Positions 1 through 8,194 are shown, counted from the first letter of the stretch. The stretch: 64,000 nucleotides of DNA from Chitinophaga oryzae (GCF_012516375.2 NZ_CP051204.2:6014001-6078000), one strand, 5' to 3'. Program-made: numbers and translations. Notes: generated from the letters alone by a model not told the origin.

Positions 1-1350
1 ACCTAACCCTATATTCAAATATCGAGCAACGGGCAAATCATCTCTATCGTATGTCGTCCAAGTAGTTGAAATATTCTTTGTTATGTTTCTTTTAATACCA
101 GTAATTGTGTTAATACTGAAATAACAGCCTAAATCAGCATCAAAATATACAACCCACTTCCCTGAGGGAGACAAAGTATAGGACTCGCCATTCCTATCAC
201 CAGACCCAGTCAGATTAATCTTCGTTCCATCTTCTATATTAACAAGCGAACAATTCAAAATGGCTTTCTCATTCCAATTCCACTCCCCCTTATAAGCTGA
301 AGCAGAAAACACGAGTTGTTTGGTTCTTTCGAGCCTTGGATAAATCGGCATATCGCCTTCCACCTGAATTTGGAGAAGACTATCCTTTCTAAGATTCCAA
401 ACAGCCAACATAGGCTCTTTTAAATCACTATCTGTACTTTTCAGATTTGAATCTAGGTAAGTCATAATACTTACCTCATTCATCTTCTTTTCCTCTTTCT
501 TCTTTACCAATCGGCAATAGACAAAATTACCCTCTCCGCTGAATATACTTAAATTTTTAAGGTAATATCCACTATTGACTTTCATTTTAGGATACTTCCG
601 AACAGCTTGTGTTGTTCTTTTTCTATTAAAGTACCAAAGTGATGTAGCGACGGAATTCTCACCTCCATTCATATTAACGCAAAAAACCAGTTGATTACCA
701 TCTGAATCCCAAACGGGATTAATAGGCTCTGCACCACGATAGATCTCGTGTTCTTTAAAGTCATTCAAATTACACTCAGTTAATGTATAAGTAGCTGAAT
801 CGGTTTTTCGCTTCAAAACAATAAAACCACCAACATCACTCATCCAATAATCATATACGTTACTGTAACTTAAACGCCGTCCATTTTCTAGCTCCCGAAC
901 CGATAACTGTTTCACATCTGCATTGACATTCTGATATACAAGTAAACTCGAATTCTTTCCCTTAACGACTTTAAACCCCTGTACTCCAGGAATAATTTCT
1001 ACATTATATGAATCTAAGGAAACTATGGAGAGATTCTTTCCTGGCTCCATACATAAAAAGTACCTATTGTTCGGAGAGAAGGTGCAATTCCCAGGACTAA
1101 CATTCTCAAACTCCATCTGAAACAAAGTGTCCAAGGACTTCAGGACGATGGTCATAGCACCTTCCTTGGGTTTATTAACCACCGCATAACTTACGAATTT
1201 TCCGTCCCCGCTGATCACTGCTCCTCCAACGGTTACCCAACTTGCATAATCATCTAAACCCAGTGGTTTTTTTTGAGCATACGATCTATTCAAGGCCAAA
1301 ATTAACGTTATGACTAACATTACAAATACTTGGCACAATCGTGACCTCAA
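1..1350 (-). CDS. S9 (prolyl oligopeptidase family) peptidase, N-terminal part, cut by window edge
   Basis: About 450 codons are open on the minus strand to position 1 with no stop, so the 3' part lies outside the window. A TTG at 1350 gives a good signal peptide (basic RSR, then a hydrophobic core ending NRSYAQ) and has a GGAGGG run at 1357-1362 just upstream. The first ATG at 1320 would remove the basic n-region. The mature start KPLGLDDYASW followed by VISGDGKFVSYAV resembles the long exported S9 serine peptidases of Bacteroidota, whose N-terminal half is a beta-propeller. LSPSGKWVVYF near the end fits that too. The catalytic Ser-Asp-His domain would be off the left edge and cannot be checked. 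It is last in the minus-strand row behind the small peptide genes and is AT-rich like them. Confidence 0.72.
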   Translation of the reverse strand, partial: MRSRLCQVFVMLVITLILALNRSYAQKKPLGLDDYASWVTVGGAVISGDGKFVSYAVVNKPKEGAMTIVLKSLDTLFQMEFENVSPGNCTFSPNNRYFLCMEPGKNLSIVSLDSYNVEIIPGVQGFKVVKGKNSSLLVYQNVNADVKQLSVRELENGRRLSYSNVYDYWMSDVGGFIVLKRKTDSATYTLTECNLNDFKEHEIYRGAEPINPVWDSDGNQLVFCVNMNGGENSVATSLWYFNRKRTTQAVRKYPKMKVNSGYYLKNLSIFSGEGNFVYCRLVKKKEEKKMNEVSIMTYLDSNLKSTDSDLKEPMLAVWNLRKDSLLQIQVEGDMPIYPRLERTKQLVFSASAYKGEWNWNEKAILNCSLVNIEDGTKINLTGSGDRNGESYTLSPSGKWVVYFDADLGCYFSINTITGIKRNITKNISTTWTTYDRDDLPVARYLNIGLG

Positions 1351-1423
1351 CCTACACCCTCCACAATAAAACTGTAAAACAAAACAATACATATAAAAAT
1401 GCAATTTAACTTATTAAGTTCCT

Positions 1424-1454
1424 CAAAAGGTACGTTGTAATAACAAAATCAAAA
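1424..1454 (-). promoter_or_regulatory. Possible Bacteroidota promoter for the S9 peptidase gene
   Basis: On the minus strand, TTTTG, a 17-base spacer and TACCTTTTG resemble the Bacteroidota -33/-7 consensus (TTTG, N17-23, TAnnTTTG) with one extra T in the -7 box. It lies about 75 bases upstream of the TTG start and after the terminator of the preceding peptide gene, so the peptidase may have its own transcript. Confidence 0.35.
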
Positions 1455-1525
1455 GAAGAAAGTAGTATCGCAGAAAGAAAAAACCATGACAGCTATCCAG
1501 CAACCCACAGAGCTAAATTGCAAAA

Positions 1526-1547
1526 GGAGGGAGCACAAGCTCCCTCC
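1526..1547 (-). terminator. Rho-independent terminator after first peptide gene
   Basis: GGAGGGAGC and GCTCCCTCC form a perfect 9-bp stem around an ACAA loop. On the minus strand it is followed by TTTTGCAATTT. It sits 29 bases past the stop of the peptide gene at 1576-1827. Confidence 0.75.
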
Positions 1548-1575
1548 ATATACAACTTTGTTAGTCGCGACTTTA

Positions 1576-1827
1576 TTAGTCGTGGCTAGTAGCAAGTGTC
1601 TGATATTTTGTCAGACAAGGACCAGGGATCAATGTAGCATTGATACCGTTAATTGGATCAGCAACGCCCAAAGTGCGTTGAGTCAGGAAGCTAGTTACTG
1701 GACAATTTTTAGATCCAGGAGCATCTTCTGTATAAACCTTAACGTTTACACGTGCGCTAGATGCGGTAACAGCTGCAACGATAGCAACTACTGCTACTGA
1801 AGATAACAAAATTTTAACCTTTTTCAT
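1576..1827 (-). CDS. Small exported Cys-containing peptide 1 (paralogue family)
   Basis: An 83-residue protein with a basic start (MKKVK) and a hydrophobic segment to about residue 23, followed by ASSARVNVKVYT. The mature part has two Cys, at NCPVTS and at the PGPC motif near the C-terminus. It is closest to the peptide at 5439-5687: both share VNVKVYTE or NNVKVYTE, GS-NCP-TS, ATL-PGPC and TKY. The layout recalls DUF6520-type small secreted proteins of Bacteroidota, but I cannot confirm membership. A strong hairpin terminator follows at once. Function is unknown; it could be an exported structural or signalling peptide, or a precursor processed after export. The paralogue pattern makes it a real gene. 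Confidence 0.75.
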   Translation of the reverse strand: MKKVKILLSSVAVVAIVAAVTASSARVNVKVYTEDAPGSKNCPVTSFLTQRTLGVADPINGINATLIPGPCLTKYQTLATSHD

Positions 1828-1997
1828 GATTTTAAATTTTGAAGGAATTTAAAAATATTGCCTACTATATTATGAGGGTGTTCGGCGATTCCCTTGATCA
1901 GATTGAAGTAAAGAGGGTACCTACTCAATATTCATCTGACTATTGCGCAATATTCAAATTTCATTCATTACGATTATAGCTCTAGAAGAACGAAAAA

Positions 1998-2474
1998 CTA
2001 TTTTAACAAAGCTTTCGCCTCAGTAGCTCCAACGAAAACCTTTCTAAGTCGATTTCTGGAAAAGACTGTAGTATGTGGCACATTGCGAACCCGAAAGCTT
2101 TGTATATAGACAAAGCCAGTGTCCACTCCTACATGTATATTTTGAAATCGATCAAGTCTATAGTTTTTCGAAAAACTTCTTAAGTCTTCAATCTTTGCTA
2201 CACTAATAAAGCAAAACTGTTTCCTTTTTAATATTTCCATACTATTAACAATACTCTCTGTTTCCGCACGGCAGTGTTCACAATATGGATCAAATAAAAA
2301 CATCACAAGATCATCTGAATCAGAAAAATTCTTTGTATTTAAAACAGAAGCACTATCCAACAATAAGATATTGAAAGATGGAAGACTGTCAATTCCATTC
2401 AAGCTAATAGATGTCTCGTTTGGTTTACATTGCGACAAAAAAAAGCATGAGACAATAAAAAAAACATGTTTCAT
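1998..2474 (-). CDS. Thioredoxin-like lipoprotein with CxxC
   Basis: I place the start at the ATG at 2474, because it gives a lipoprotein signal (MKHVFFIVSCFFLSQC, lipobox LSQC with Cys16). A longer frame begins at 2516. The product is 158 residues. FLFDPYCEHCRAE carries a CxxC pair (Cys65, Cys68) at the end of a beta strand, and NVPHTTVF later supplies the cis-Pro loop expected of a thioredoxin fold. It is probably a membrane-anchored periplasmic thiol-disulfide protein. It lies 67 bases downstream of the polytopic membrane gene on the same strand, so the two are likely co-transcribed. The neighbouring exported peptides contain paired Cys, which makes them plausible redox substrates; that link is inference. 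Confidence 0.72.
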   Translation of the reverse strand: MKHVFFIVSCFFLSQCKPNETSISLNGIDSLPSFNILLLDSASVLNTKNFSDSDDLVMFLFDPYCEHCRAETESIVNSMEILKRKQFCFISVAKIEDLRSFSKNYRLDRFQNIHVGVDTGFVYIQSFRVRNVPHTTVFSRNRLRKVFVGATEAKALLK

Positions 2475-2541
2475 TAAACCTAAATTCTGTTCAGTTATAA
2501 ATATTACCCACACCATCTACCTAGTTAGTCAACGCTTTGAT

Positions 2542-4074
2542 TCAACCAATCTCTTCATCTGATTTTTTCCCCTCTTTGGCTCCTTGTTTTAACATAAAGT
2601 CGAGTATCACAAACACAATTACAACAGACACTATAAGAGATAGTATTTGAAATCTTAGTGCAATAGGCGAAGCAAATACACTGAATACCATGTTACATAC
2701 CCAAAGTACTGCAAACAATAGCCACGTCTTAAATAAATCTCTTTCTTGTTCTCTTCCTTTTAATATAAAAAATGAAATACTCATCATTATAAAAACAGCG
2801 CTCATCGTTCCACAAATAATTGGATAGTAATCTAAGGCATTCACACTAACATCGCTAAATCGGGAGGTCACCCTTTTATCACGATAACGAAACCAATCTT
2901 TTGTAATAGCCGGGATTGTATCAACATTATATCCATAAGTACCGAGAAACTCAACTGGAGGACTGTAAAACTTCACAAAGTTTGGCCACAAAAACCTCTT
3001 AAAAAACGCGATTGGATAGGTCTTAATAAGCGTTGTACCGTACTCCTTGTACAACGGAGCAATACTAGACCATCTTTGAAATTCATCCATAGCGGGTTTC
3101 TTTTTAAAACTCTTACCCATAAAAGTTCGGAGTGGAGACGCTGGAGACCACATATACACCGCATTTATATCAAGCATTATTTCAGGAAACCTTCCTTCCA
3201 AGGTCCGAACAGTATCCAAATACATTCTAACCTCACGATCCAACTCTTTAAACTTCTCTGGTAATTCCTTCCTCTGTTCCGGAAGCACTCCTCGATATAT
3301 ATACAATCCATTATTAGCAATTTGCCAACCAGAAAACGGAGAAAATTGATATACACCTGTAAGCTTTTTGTACTTTAACGATGTCGCGAGAACAAACCCT
3401 CCAATCAAAAAAGCTCCAACAAGAACACCAACTATTCTAAGATTATTTTTTGCTTTTGCTCCTAAAAATGCAACTAAAGACACAATAGGATAGTAAAGCG
3501 CATTATATCGTATCATAAAGACCAACAATATCAAAAATGCATGAATTATAGCAAGGCTCCACGATGGCCTATGTAAAAACCATAGTAACGACGTTATCCA
3601 CAAAACACTCAATGCCAAAAACAACGCATCAGTTGATATATAGTTGGCCATATACAAAATTATCGGATTAACTGTTAGCAATCCCAAAAGAGTGTATTTA
3701 ATCCAAACATTAATTTCATGAAAATAAAATATGCTAAACAAAAAAAACCAAATGGAAATCTGGACAAAAAAATACTGAAAGACAACTAGACTTGTATCAT
3801 TAGTAGAGAATATACTAAAAAGTCTTAAAAACTTAGAATATCCAACTGGATGAACATCAAGCCTCGCATTTAAAAAGGCATTTTGTACATACTCAAACGA
3901 GTCACCATTTATAAATGACGCAAAGGGATAGTAGTACTTAAAAACAACTATCTGAATTACACAAATAAAAAAGCAAACTGCTACAGCTATTCGATTAAAT
4001 CCACTTTGCAATAAGAAGCCTTTAAAAGAAGGCTCCAAATTCAATTCCTTCTCAGAGAGATTTTGTCCTTCCAT
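2542..4074 (-). CDS. Polytopic membrane protein, GT-C glycosyltransferase-like
   Basis: A 510-residue protein with roughly ten or more hydrophobic segments. A first transmembrane helix near residues 28-46 is followed by an extracytoplasmic loop reading FINGDSFEYVQNA. An acidic residue in this first loop (Asp58) is the usual catalytic position of GT-C polyprenol-linked glycosyltransferases (GT39/ArnT-like). A large hydrophilic loop occupies about residues 250-390, and the C-terminal tail is charged. Overall length and plan match uncharacterised GT39-like proteins of Bacteroidota, but no substrate can be inferred. It is followed by the thioredoxin lipoprotein and flanked by the peptide genes. 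Low GC is shared with them. Confidence 0.6.
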   Translation of the reverse strand: MEGQNLSEKELNLEPSFKGFLLQSGFNRIAVAVCFFICVIQIVVFKYYYPFASFINGDSFEYVQNAFLNARLDVHPVGYSKFLRLFSIFSTNDTSLVVFQYFFVQISIWFFLFSIFYFHEINVWIKYTLLGLLTVNPIILYMANYISTDALFLALSVLWITSLLWFLHRPSWSLAIIHAFLILLVFMIRYNALYYPIVSLVAFLGAKAKNNLRIVGVLVGAFLIGGFVLATSLKYKKLTGVYQFSPFSGWQIANNGLYIYRGVLPEQRKELPEKFKELDREVRMYLDTVRTLEGRFPEIMLDINAVYMWSPASPLRTFMGKSFKKKPAMDEFQRWSSIAPLYKEYGTTLIKTYPIAFFKRFLWPNFVKFYSPPVEFLGTYGYNVDTIPAITKDWFRYRDKRVTSRFSDVSVNALDYYPIICGTMSAVFIMMSISFFILKGREQERDLFKTWLLFAVLWVCNMVFSVFASPIALRFQILSLIVSVVIVFVILDFMLKQGAKEGKKSDEEIG

Positions 4075-4515
4075 AACTTTCTGGGATGTTTGATTATCGA
4101 AAAACCATTAACCTAAAATCAATAAATAATAAATGAGATCCTTATGATAAGCTGTTCAGATGTACAGTCAACATAATACAACCAAGTCAATGCCATTTAA
4201 AGAAGGAAAGCTTCCATATCACTTATCATCATTGGCAAAAGGTCTATAAAATTAAGTTGAGGTTAATTAAGGGTTTCATAAAAACTAACAAGCATTTTAC
4301 ACACGTAGCTCCATTTGTCATTTAATGGCTATTCTTCATGCAATTTATAACAGTTCCAAAAACATTCCAAGAGTTTCAGCAAAACAAAAACCTCATTATA
4401 GCAACCAAAACCGTCTTACCAACCACAACCACAAACATAAACATCATTGTCTTTTCTTTTCATACAAAAGCTACCCCGTTTGTCAACCGTACAAATAGGC
4501 TCTTCAACTGTGGGG
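4075..4515. other. AT-rich intergenic stretch, no gene seen
   Basis: About 440 bases separate the membrane protein gene from the second peptide gene. Reading both strands, I see no coding frame that resembles the peptide family, no RNA gene and no convincing terminator. It presumably holds the promoter of the membrane protein/thioredoxin pair, though no clear TAnnTTTG box was found. Confidence 0.4.
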
Positions 4516-4758
4516 CTAATCGACATCCAAGGAAAATGTTGAAGCAGAAACACACGGCTGATTGGGAACTGATGTACACTTAAAAGTTCCACCTACATTC
4601 GGAACCATTGATCTAGGATACAAGGGTACGTTACACTTATCAGGATCAAGAGGCTGCTGAATATAGATAACATGATTCATTCTCGCTCTCGATGATAAAG
4701 AACCAGCAACAATTGCTGTAACAAATATAAACCCTAATAAAAATGCGACCTTTTTCAT
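4516..4758 (-). CDS. Small exported Cys-containing peptide 2 (paralogue family)
   Basis: An 80-residue protein from the ATG at 4758 (MKKVAFLLGF). The frame extends upstream to 4797, but the MKK start matches the three paralogues. A hydrophobic helix ends at SSRARMNHVIYI, which is nearly the same junction as in peptide 3 (ARNNHVIYT). The mature part holds Cys at DKCNV, FKCTS and the NQPC motif, which replaces PGPC. Peptides 2 and 3 form one subgroup and peptides 1 and 4 another. Function is unknown. Confidence 0.7.
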   Translation of the reverse strand: MKKVAFLLGFIFVTAIVAGSLSSRARMNHVIYIQQPLDPDKCNVPLYPRSMVPNVGGTFKCTSVPNQPCVSASTFSLDVD

Positions 4759-4909
4759 AACAAACAGTTTTAACGCGCCAACAAAACATTCAAACAAAAT
4801 CCTATCAACACTTTATTATCACATCAAAACGGCTACATCCTGTCATTTAATCCTTCAATCATTAGAAAAATAATTGGGAATATCCATATAACATAATTTA
4901 AAAAAAGCG

Positions 4910-4925
4910 TATAGACCAGTCTATA
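4910..4925. promoter_or_regulatory. Palindrome between peptide genes 2 and 3
   Basis: TATAGAC-CA-GTCTATA is a perfect 7-bp inverted repeat with a two-base centre. It lies in the 355-base AT-rich gap (4759-5113) upstream of peptide gene 2. It could be a dimeric repressor site. Nothing else was recognised in this gap. Confidence 0.3.
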
Positions 4926-5113
4926 ATAATTCTACTCCATATCTGCAATATGCTAACTAAATCCTTACACAGGTAGATTCTTTCCGCTCCCCTTTACACG
5001 CCCCGATTTAAGATGGCGCGTAAACAGACACACCTCATTATTTTCAATACCCATCAACTTACCTGGCGCTGATGATACAACCGAAGTTACTCTCCCGCAA
5101 CAAGCACACCACC

Positions 5114-5347
5114 TTAATTCACCACTTTTGTTGTAATTACCAACTCACAAGGACCGGGTACGTTTGTAGCCAGAAAACCAAATGTAGTATTACTCAATAT
5201 AGCCTTTCCGGGAACAAGAACATCACACATACCATTGGCCAAATTACGTGTATAGATAACATGATTATTACGGGCCTTTAATGCAAGAGATGTAGATGCA
5301 ACAATAACGATCCCAAGGGACACATAGAACATCATTAACTTTTTCAT
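5114..5347 (-). CDS. Small exported Cys-containing peptide 3 (paralogue family)
   Basis: A 77-residue protein starting MKKLMMFYVS, with a hydrophobic helix to about residue 22 and the family junction KARNNHVIYT. The mature part has two Cys, at GMCDVL and in the C-terminal NVPGPC motif. It lies 91 bases downstream of peptide 4 on the same strand, so the two may share a transcript. Function is unknown. Confidence 0.72.
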   Translation of the reverse strand: MKKLMMFYVSLGIVIVASTSLALKARNNHVIYTRNLANGMCDVLVPGKAILSNTTFGFLATNVPGPCELVITTKVVN

Positions 5348-5438
5348 ATGTTTTTTTTACTGTTATATAAGAAATAACGATAGACATGTCGATGCAGTAT
5401 GGCAAATCGCGCCTTATCAAAATCTTTTGTTTTGAACC

Positions 5439-5687
5439 TTAGTTATGACCTGCAAAGATTATACAATATTTGGTCGGACAGGGACCCGGTAAAAGTGTAG
5501 CACCAATTCCATCTGGACATGGTCTGATCATTGTATAGCCAGTCAAAAGACTTGTCATGGGACAATTTCCCGAGCCAACAGGATTTTCTGTATATACTTT
5601 AACATTATTACGCGCACGGGACGCTAGTATTCCCGAAACAATCGTAGCGAACAATACAGCCGATAATAAACCTCTGATTTTTCTCAT
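5439..5687 (-). CDS. Small exported Cys-containing peptide 4 (paralogue family)
   Basis: An 82-residue protein starting MRKIRGLLSA, with a hydrophobic segment and then SRARNNVKVYTE. It is the closest relative of peptide 1 (shared GS-NCP-TS-LT, ATLLPGPC and TKY) but has two extra Cys, at RPCPDG and TKYC. It is 48 bases downstream of the AraC-type regulator on the same strand, suggesting that the regulator controls or is co-expressed with the peptide row. Confidence 0.72.
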   Translation of the reverse strand: MRKIRGLLSAVLFATIVSGILASRARNNVKVYTENPVGSGNCPMTSLLTGYTMIRPCPDGIGATLLPGPCPTKYCIIFAGHN

Positions 5688-5735
5688 AATTTCTAGTTTT
5701 TTTGGGGGTACATTATTGACTTAAACTCTACCCCC

Positions 5736-6065
5736 TCACTGCCACTTCACCTCCCCTGGCGTCTCCTGGAACACCCGGTGAAACGCCCGCGCAAAACTAC
5801 CCGAAGTGCTATACCCTAAAGTTATAGCCACCTCTTTTACCTGGTGGTCCTGTTGCAGGAGTTCTTTGGCATAATTCATCGCGCGTTCAAGCTGATACTG
5901 ATAAATAGTTACGTGGTAGAGCATTTTAAAACCTTTTGTTAGTTTGCTTTCACTAAGACCGGAGAAGTGGACCAGGTGCTGTATATCTATTCTTTTTGGG
6001 GGCTGTTCGTCGATGAATGCTTTGGTCTTAATAATAGCTTTCTCTTGGAACTTTGTCAGTTTCAT
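5736..6065 (-). CDS. AraC-type helix-turn-helix regulator, DNA-binding domain only
   Basis: The start is placed at the ATG at 6065 (MKLTKFQEK), giving 109 residues; the frame is open further upstream. The whole protein is an AraC/XylS DNA-binding domain. The first helix-turn-helix spans about IDIQHLVHFSGLSESKLTKG. The second contains VKEVAITLGYSTSGSFARAF and ends with FQETPGEVK, the usual AraC signature end. There is no ligand-binding domain, which is common among short Chitinophaga regulators. It is the first gene of the minus-strand row leading into peptide 4, and its GC content is higher than that of the peptide genes, so it sits at the compositional boundary. Confidence 0.82.
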   Translation of the reverse strand: MKLTKFQEKAIIKTKAFIDEQPPKRIDIQHLVHFSGLSESKLTKGFKMLYHVTIYQYQLERAMNYAKELLQQDHQVKEVAITLGYSTSGSFARAFHRVFQETPGEVKWQ

Positions 6066-6240
6066 CAATTGATGGTTATGAGGGTATTGGCAATGTATCA
6101 TGCGATATACGTTTTACTCTAAAGTTGCAATCGCAATTAAAAGTTAGGACAATTTTGCCGGATTTTCAATAGAAACTGAAAGTTTTTTAAGCAACCAAAA
6201 CCGGCTGCATTATGCTCGCAGCAAGGGTTACAAAGAAAAT

Positions 6241-6262
6241 GGCAGGGAGAGAACTCCCCGCC
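6241..6262 (-). terminator. Probable terminator
   Basis: GGCAGGGAG and CTCCCCGCC pair with one mismatch around a four-base loop, and ATTTTCTTT follows on the minus strand. It lies 26 bases past the stop of the gene at 6288-6917. Confidence 0.5.
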
Positions 6263-6287
6263 GGAGCTTGTTGAATCGATAAATACG

Positions 6288-6917
6288 TTAACGGGATAGC
6301 CACGGCTTGTCGAAGCTCAGGTACAGGTCCTGTGAGATGACGTGCCAGTTGAGCAGCACAATACCGCTGTCTTCAAGCAGGCGCAGGGCGCTGACAGTGG
6401 TGATCGGATGCTGTGTGGACACGTCTTCTGCAAGGTGACCGTCGCTGCGTTGGTAGCTGAACCAATAATACTGCGCCGGCCGGTGGTCCGGACATAGTTC
6501 GGCCATGGGCATGGGCCGGTGGATGCCGTTGATCCGCAGTGGTTGTTCCAGCAACAGGTCATAATAATGTTGCAGCTCGTGCAACGATTCCATCACGAGG
6601 GGATCGGAGTGGTCGTCATATACATCTTCGATGTAATAGCCGTTACCGAGCCGTTGCAGCCGCAGACCGTTGCCGGCTTCGTACAGCCCGTTCTTACCAA
6701 TGACCGGTTTAAAACCGGCCAACTGTAAGATCCGTGGCGTTATCGGCACGCCTCCTACCTCTTTCAGGTGCATCCAGGTGGTACGACCTCCTTCCGGAGC
6801 GTCAGACAATAACAGTTCGTCCTTCTCTGCATTGATATCACGAACGAACATGACGGTGGCGTCATCTTGTAGTGGGCAGTCCACTACGTCGCCAATTTTA
6901 AACTGAAGTACTTTCAT
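6288..6917 (-). CDS. Uncharacterised cytosolic protein
   Basis: A 209-residue protein without signal peptide or membrane segment. The N-terminus (QFKIGDVVDCPLQDDATVMF) looks like a small beta-barrel. The C-terminal half contains the phrase LHELQHYYDLLLEQPLRI. Variants of that phrase recur in small Bacteroidota proteins of unknown function that are often found in phage-derived or accessory regions. It has its own well-formed promoter and terminator, so it is a single-gene unit. No catalytic motif is visible. Confidence 0.7.
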   Translation of the reverse strand: MKVLQFKIGDVVDCPLQDDATVMFVRDINAEKDELLLSDAPEGGRTTWMHLKEVGGVPITPRILQLAGFKPVIGKNGLYEAGNGLRLQRLGNGYYIEDVYDDHSDPLVMESLHELQHYYDLLLEQPLRINGIHRPMPMAELCPDHRPAQYYWFSYQRSDGHLAEDVSTQHPITTVSALRLLEDSGIVLLNWHVISQDLYLSFDKPWLSR

Positions 6918-6942
6918 TTGCTAAAAATGATTCATAACAATG

Positions 6943-6973
6943 CAAATATAAGGGAATCGACATAACAACCAAA
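6943..6973 (-). promoter_or_regulatory. Bacteroidota-type promoter for the gene at 6288-6917
   Basis: On the minus strand, TTTG, a 19-base spacer and TATATTTG match the Bacteroidota -33/-7 consensus exactly. The -7 box ends 26 bases before the ATG. Confidence 0.65.
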
Positions 6974-7158
6974 TTCAGTACAGCAAAGGTTTTGGACATA
7001 TTTTTTATCAAAATGACACGATTAAAATCAACGTGCTAATTGTATTCTACTTTCGATTAGGAAGACTTACAAAGTGATACTTTTTATGTCAAATGATGAA
7101 ATTTATTTTCATTTTGATCCGAAAAAATTCTTTTTTACAGGACAAGATAATAGAGACA

Positions 7159-8115
7159 TCACTTATCCATCAAAGGCAATAGCTGCGGTTCAAATGCAAA
7201 GACACCCTTCTGACCGGTCGTATCCCGTAGCACAGCCGCCGCCAGCAACCGGCACACCGGCTCCACCGCCGAAACATGGTCCTTACCAGGCATCACGTAA
7301 AAACGAAGGTCCTTCTCCCCCACCCCGGTTGCCTGCTCTTTCCACCATCTCATGTGAAACAAATATCCTTCTGCACCCCCCAACACATATACAGGCCTAC
7401 GAATAGACCTCAGCCATTTTACCGGCGTCCGTAACTCTATCTCGCGGATATCGAAGACACTGTATGTCAGTGAATCTTCATCCGACTGGTGGTCATTCAT
7501 GATTATCATCGGGTTAAAGCTAAACACCGCCCGGAACCGGCTGCTGCACTCCGCTGTCAACATCACCTCCGTAGCGCCAACACCCACTCCGCCCAGGTAT
7601 ATACGTTCCGGATCTATTCCCGGTTGTTGCGCCAGAAAATCCGCAGCGGCCACAATATCATCCACCTCCCCGAAACCGGATTCCACGTATCCCGGATTAC
7701 CGCTGCCTCCCCGTAAGGCTGGGTACATCATCACAATTCCGGCTTTTCTGAACGGCGCCCCTGTCTCTGTATCACCGATGCTATTCGTCAGCCCATCGTT
7801 GATCCATATGACTGCCGGATGCAACCGGCCATCCTTTGGTACCTTACTCAGGTAAGCCACCATGTTACCCATCGCCGTAGGATAATATACCAGTGAAAAT
7901 AGCCGCTTCGGCGCAGGCGTATCCACCATATGCCGCTTTCGCACCAGTTCTGTCACAAACCCCTGGCGCTCCAGGACCAGCTCCGTCAACCCGGTATCCG
8001 GCGGCGGCGGCTCCGCGGGAAACGGCCGCTCGATCCTGGCAGTATAAAGGCCACCGTATATGCCCAACAGTATCAAGGAAAAGAAAACAGCCAACGAACG
8101 ATAAACAGCTTTCAT
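7159..8115 (-). CDS. Alpha/beta hydrolase-fold protein with missing nucleophile
   Basis: The start is at the ATG at 8115 (MKAVYRSLAV), giving 318 residues with an N-terminal membrane anchor or signal (residues 8-24). The rest resembles the C-terminal catalytic domain of S9-type hydrolases: VIWINDG, then YPALRGGSGNPG (oxyanion loop), then the elbow strand RIYLGG, and GKDHVSAVEP carrying the expected His. The nucleophile elbow normally reads GGHSxGG, but here it reads GGVGVG (residues 175-180), so the serine is Gly178. The reading frame is intact, so it is not a simple pseudogene. It may be a non-catalytic binding protein. It is divergent from the M48 protease gene. Confidence 0.75.
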   Translation of the reverse strand: MKAVYRSLAVFFSLILLGIYGGLYTARIERPFPAEPPPPDTGLTELVLERQGFVTELVRKRHMVDTPAPKRLFSLVYYPTAMGNMVAYLSKVPKDGRLHPAVIWINDGLTNSIGDTETGAPFRKAGIVMMYPALRGGSGNPGYVESGFGEVDDIVAAADFLAQQPGIDPERIYLGGVGVGATEVMLTAECSSRFRAVFSFNPMIIMNDHQSDEDSLTYSVFDIREIELRTPVKWLRSIRRPVYVLGGAEGYLFHMRWWKEQATGVGEKDLRFYVMPGKDHVSAVEPVCRLLAAAVLRDTTGQKGVFAFEPQLLPLMDK

Positions 8116-8130
8116 AGATAGGATTTGTTG

Positions 8131-8138
8131 CAAAGGTA
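8131..8138 (-). promoter_or_regulatory. -7 box (TACCTTTG) for the hydrolase gene
   Basis: TACCTTTG on the minus strand matches the Bacteroidota -7 consensus and lies 16 bases upstream of the ATG at 8115. No good -33 box is seen at the right spacing. Confidence 0.4.
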
Positions 8139-8161
8139 ATAGGGACATATCCAATTTTTAA

Positions 8162-8169
8162 TATCTTTG
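8162..8169 (+). promoter_or_regulatory. -7 box (TATCTTTG) for the M48 protease gene
   Basis: TATCTTTG matches the -7 consensus and ends 25 bases before the start at 8195. It lies in the short divergent region shared with the hydrolase gene. The -33 element is not evident. Confidence 0.4.
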
Positions 8170-8194
8170 CGCCCAATACCTACGAAATAAAGAT

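Noticed and set aside
4338..4583. Plus-strand frame of about 81 codons near peptide gene 2
   Set aside because: It overlaps the 3' end of the second peptide gene on the other strand, has an Asn/Thr-rich translation of AT-rich intergenic DNA, and shows no signal or motif.
1576..5687. Peptide row considered as a lanthipeptide or other known RiPP cluster
   Set aside because: No LanB/C/M, radical SAM, YcaO, ATP-grasp or C39 peptidase-transporter is present. The hydrophobic N-terminus is a Sec-type signal or anchor, not a double-glycine leader.
7074..7406. Plus-strand frame of about 110 codons
   Set aside because: It runs mostly antisense to the 3' end of the hydrolase gene and is Pro-rich by antisense composition. 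It has no promoter or homologue recognised.
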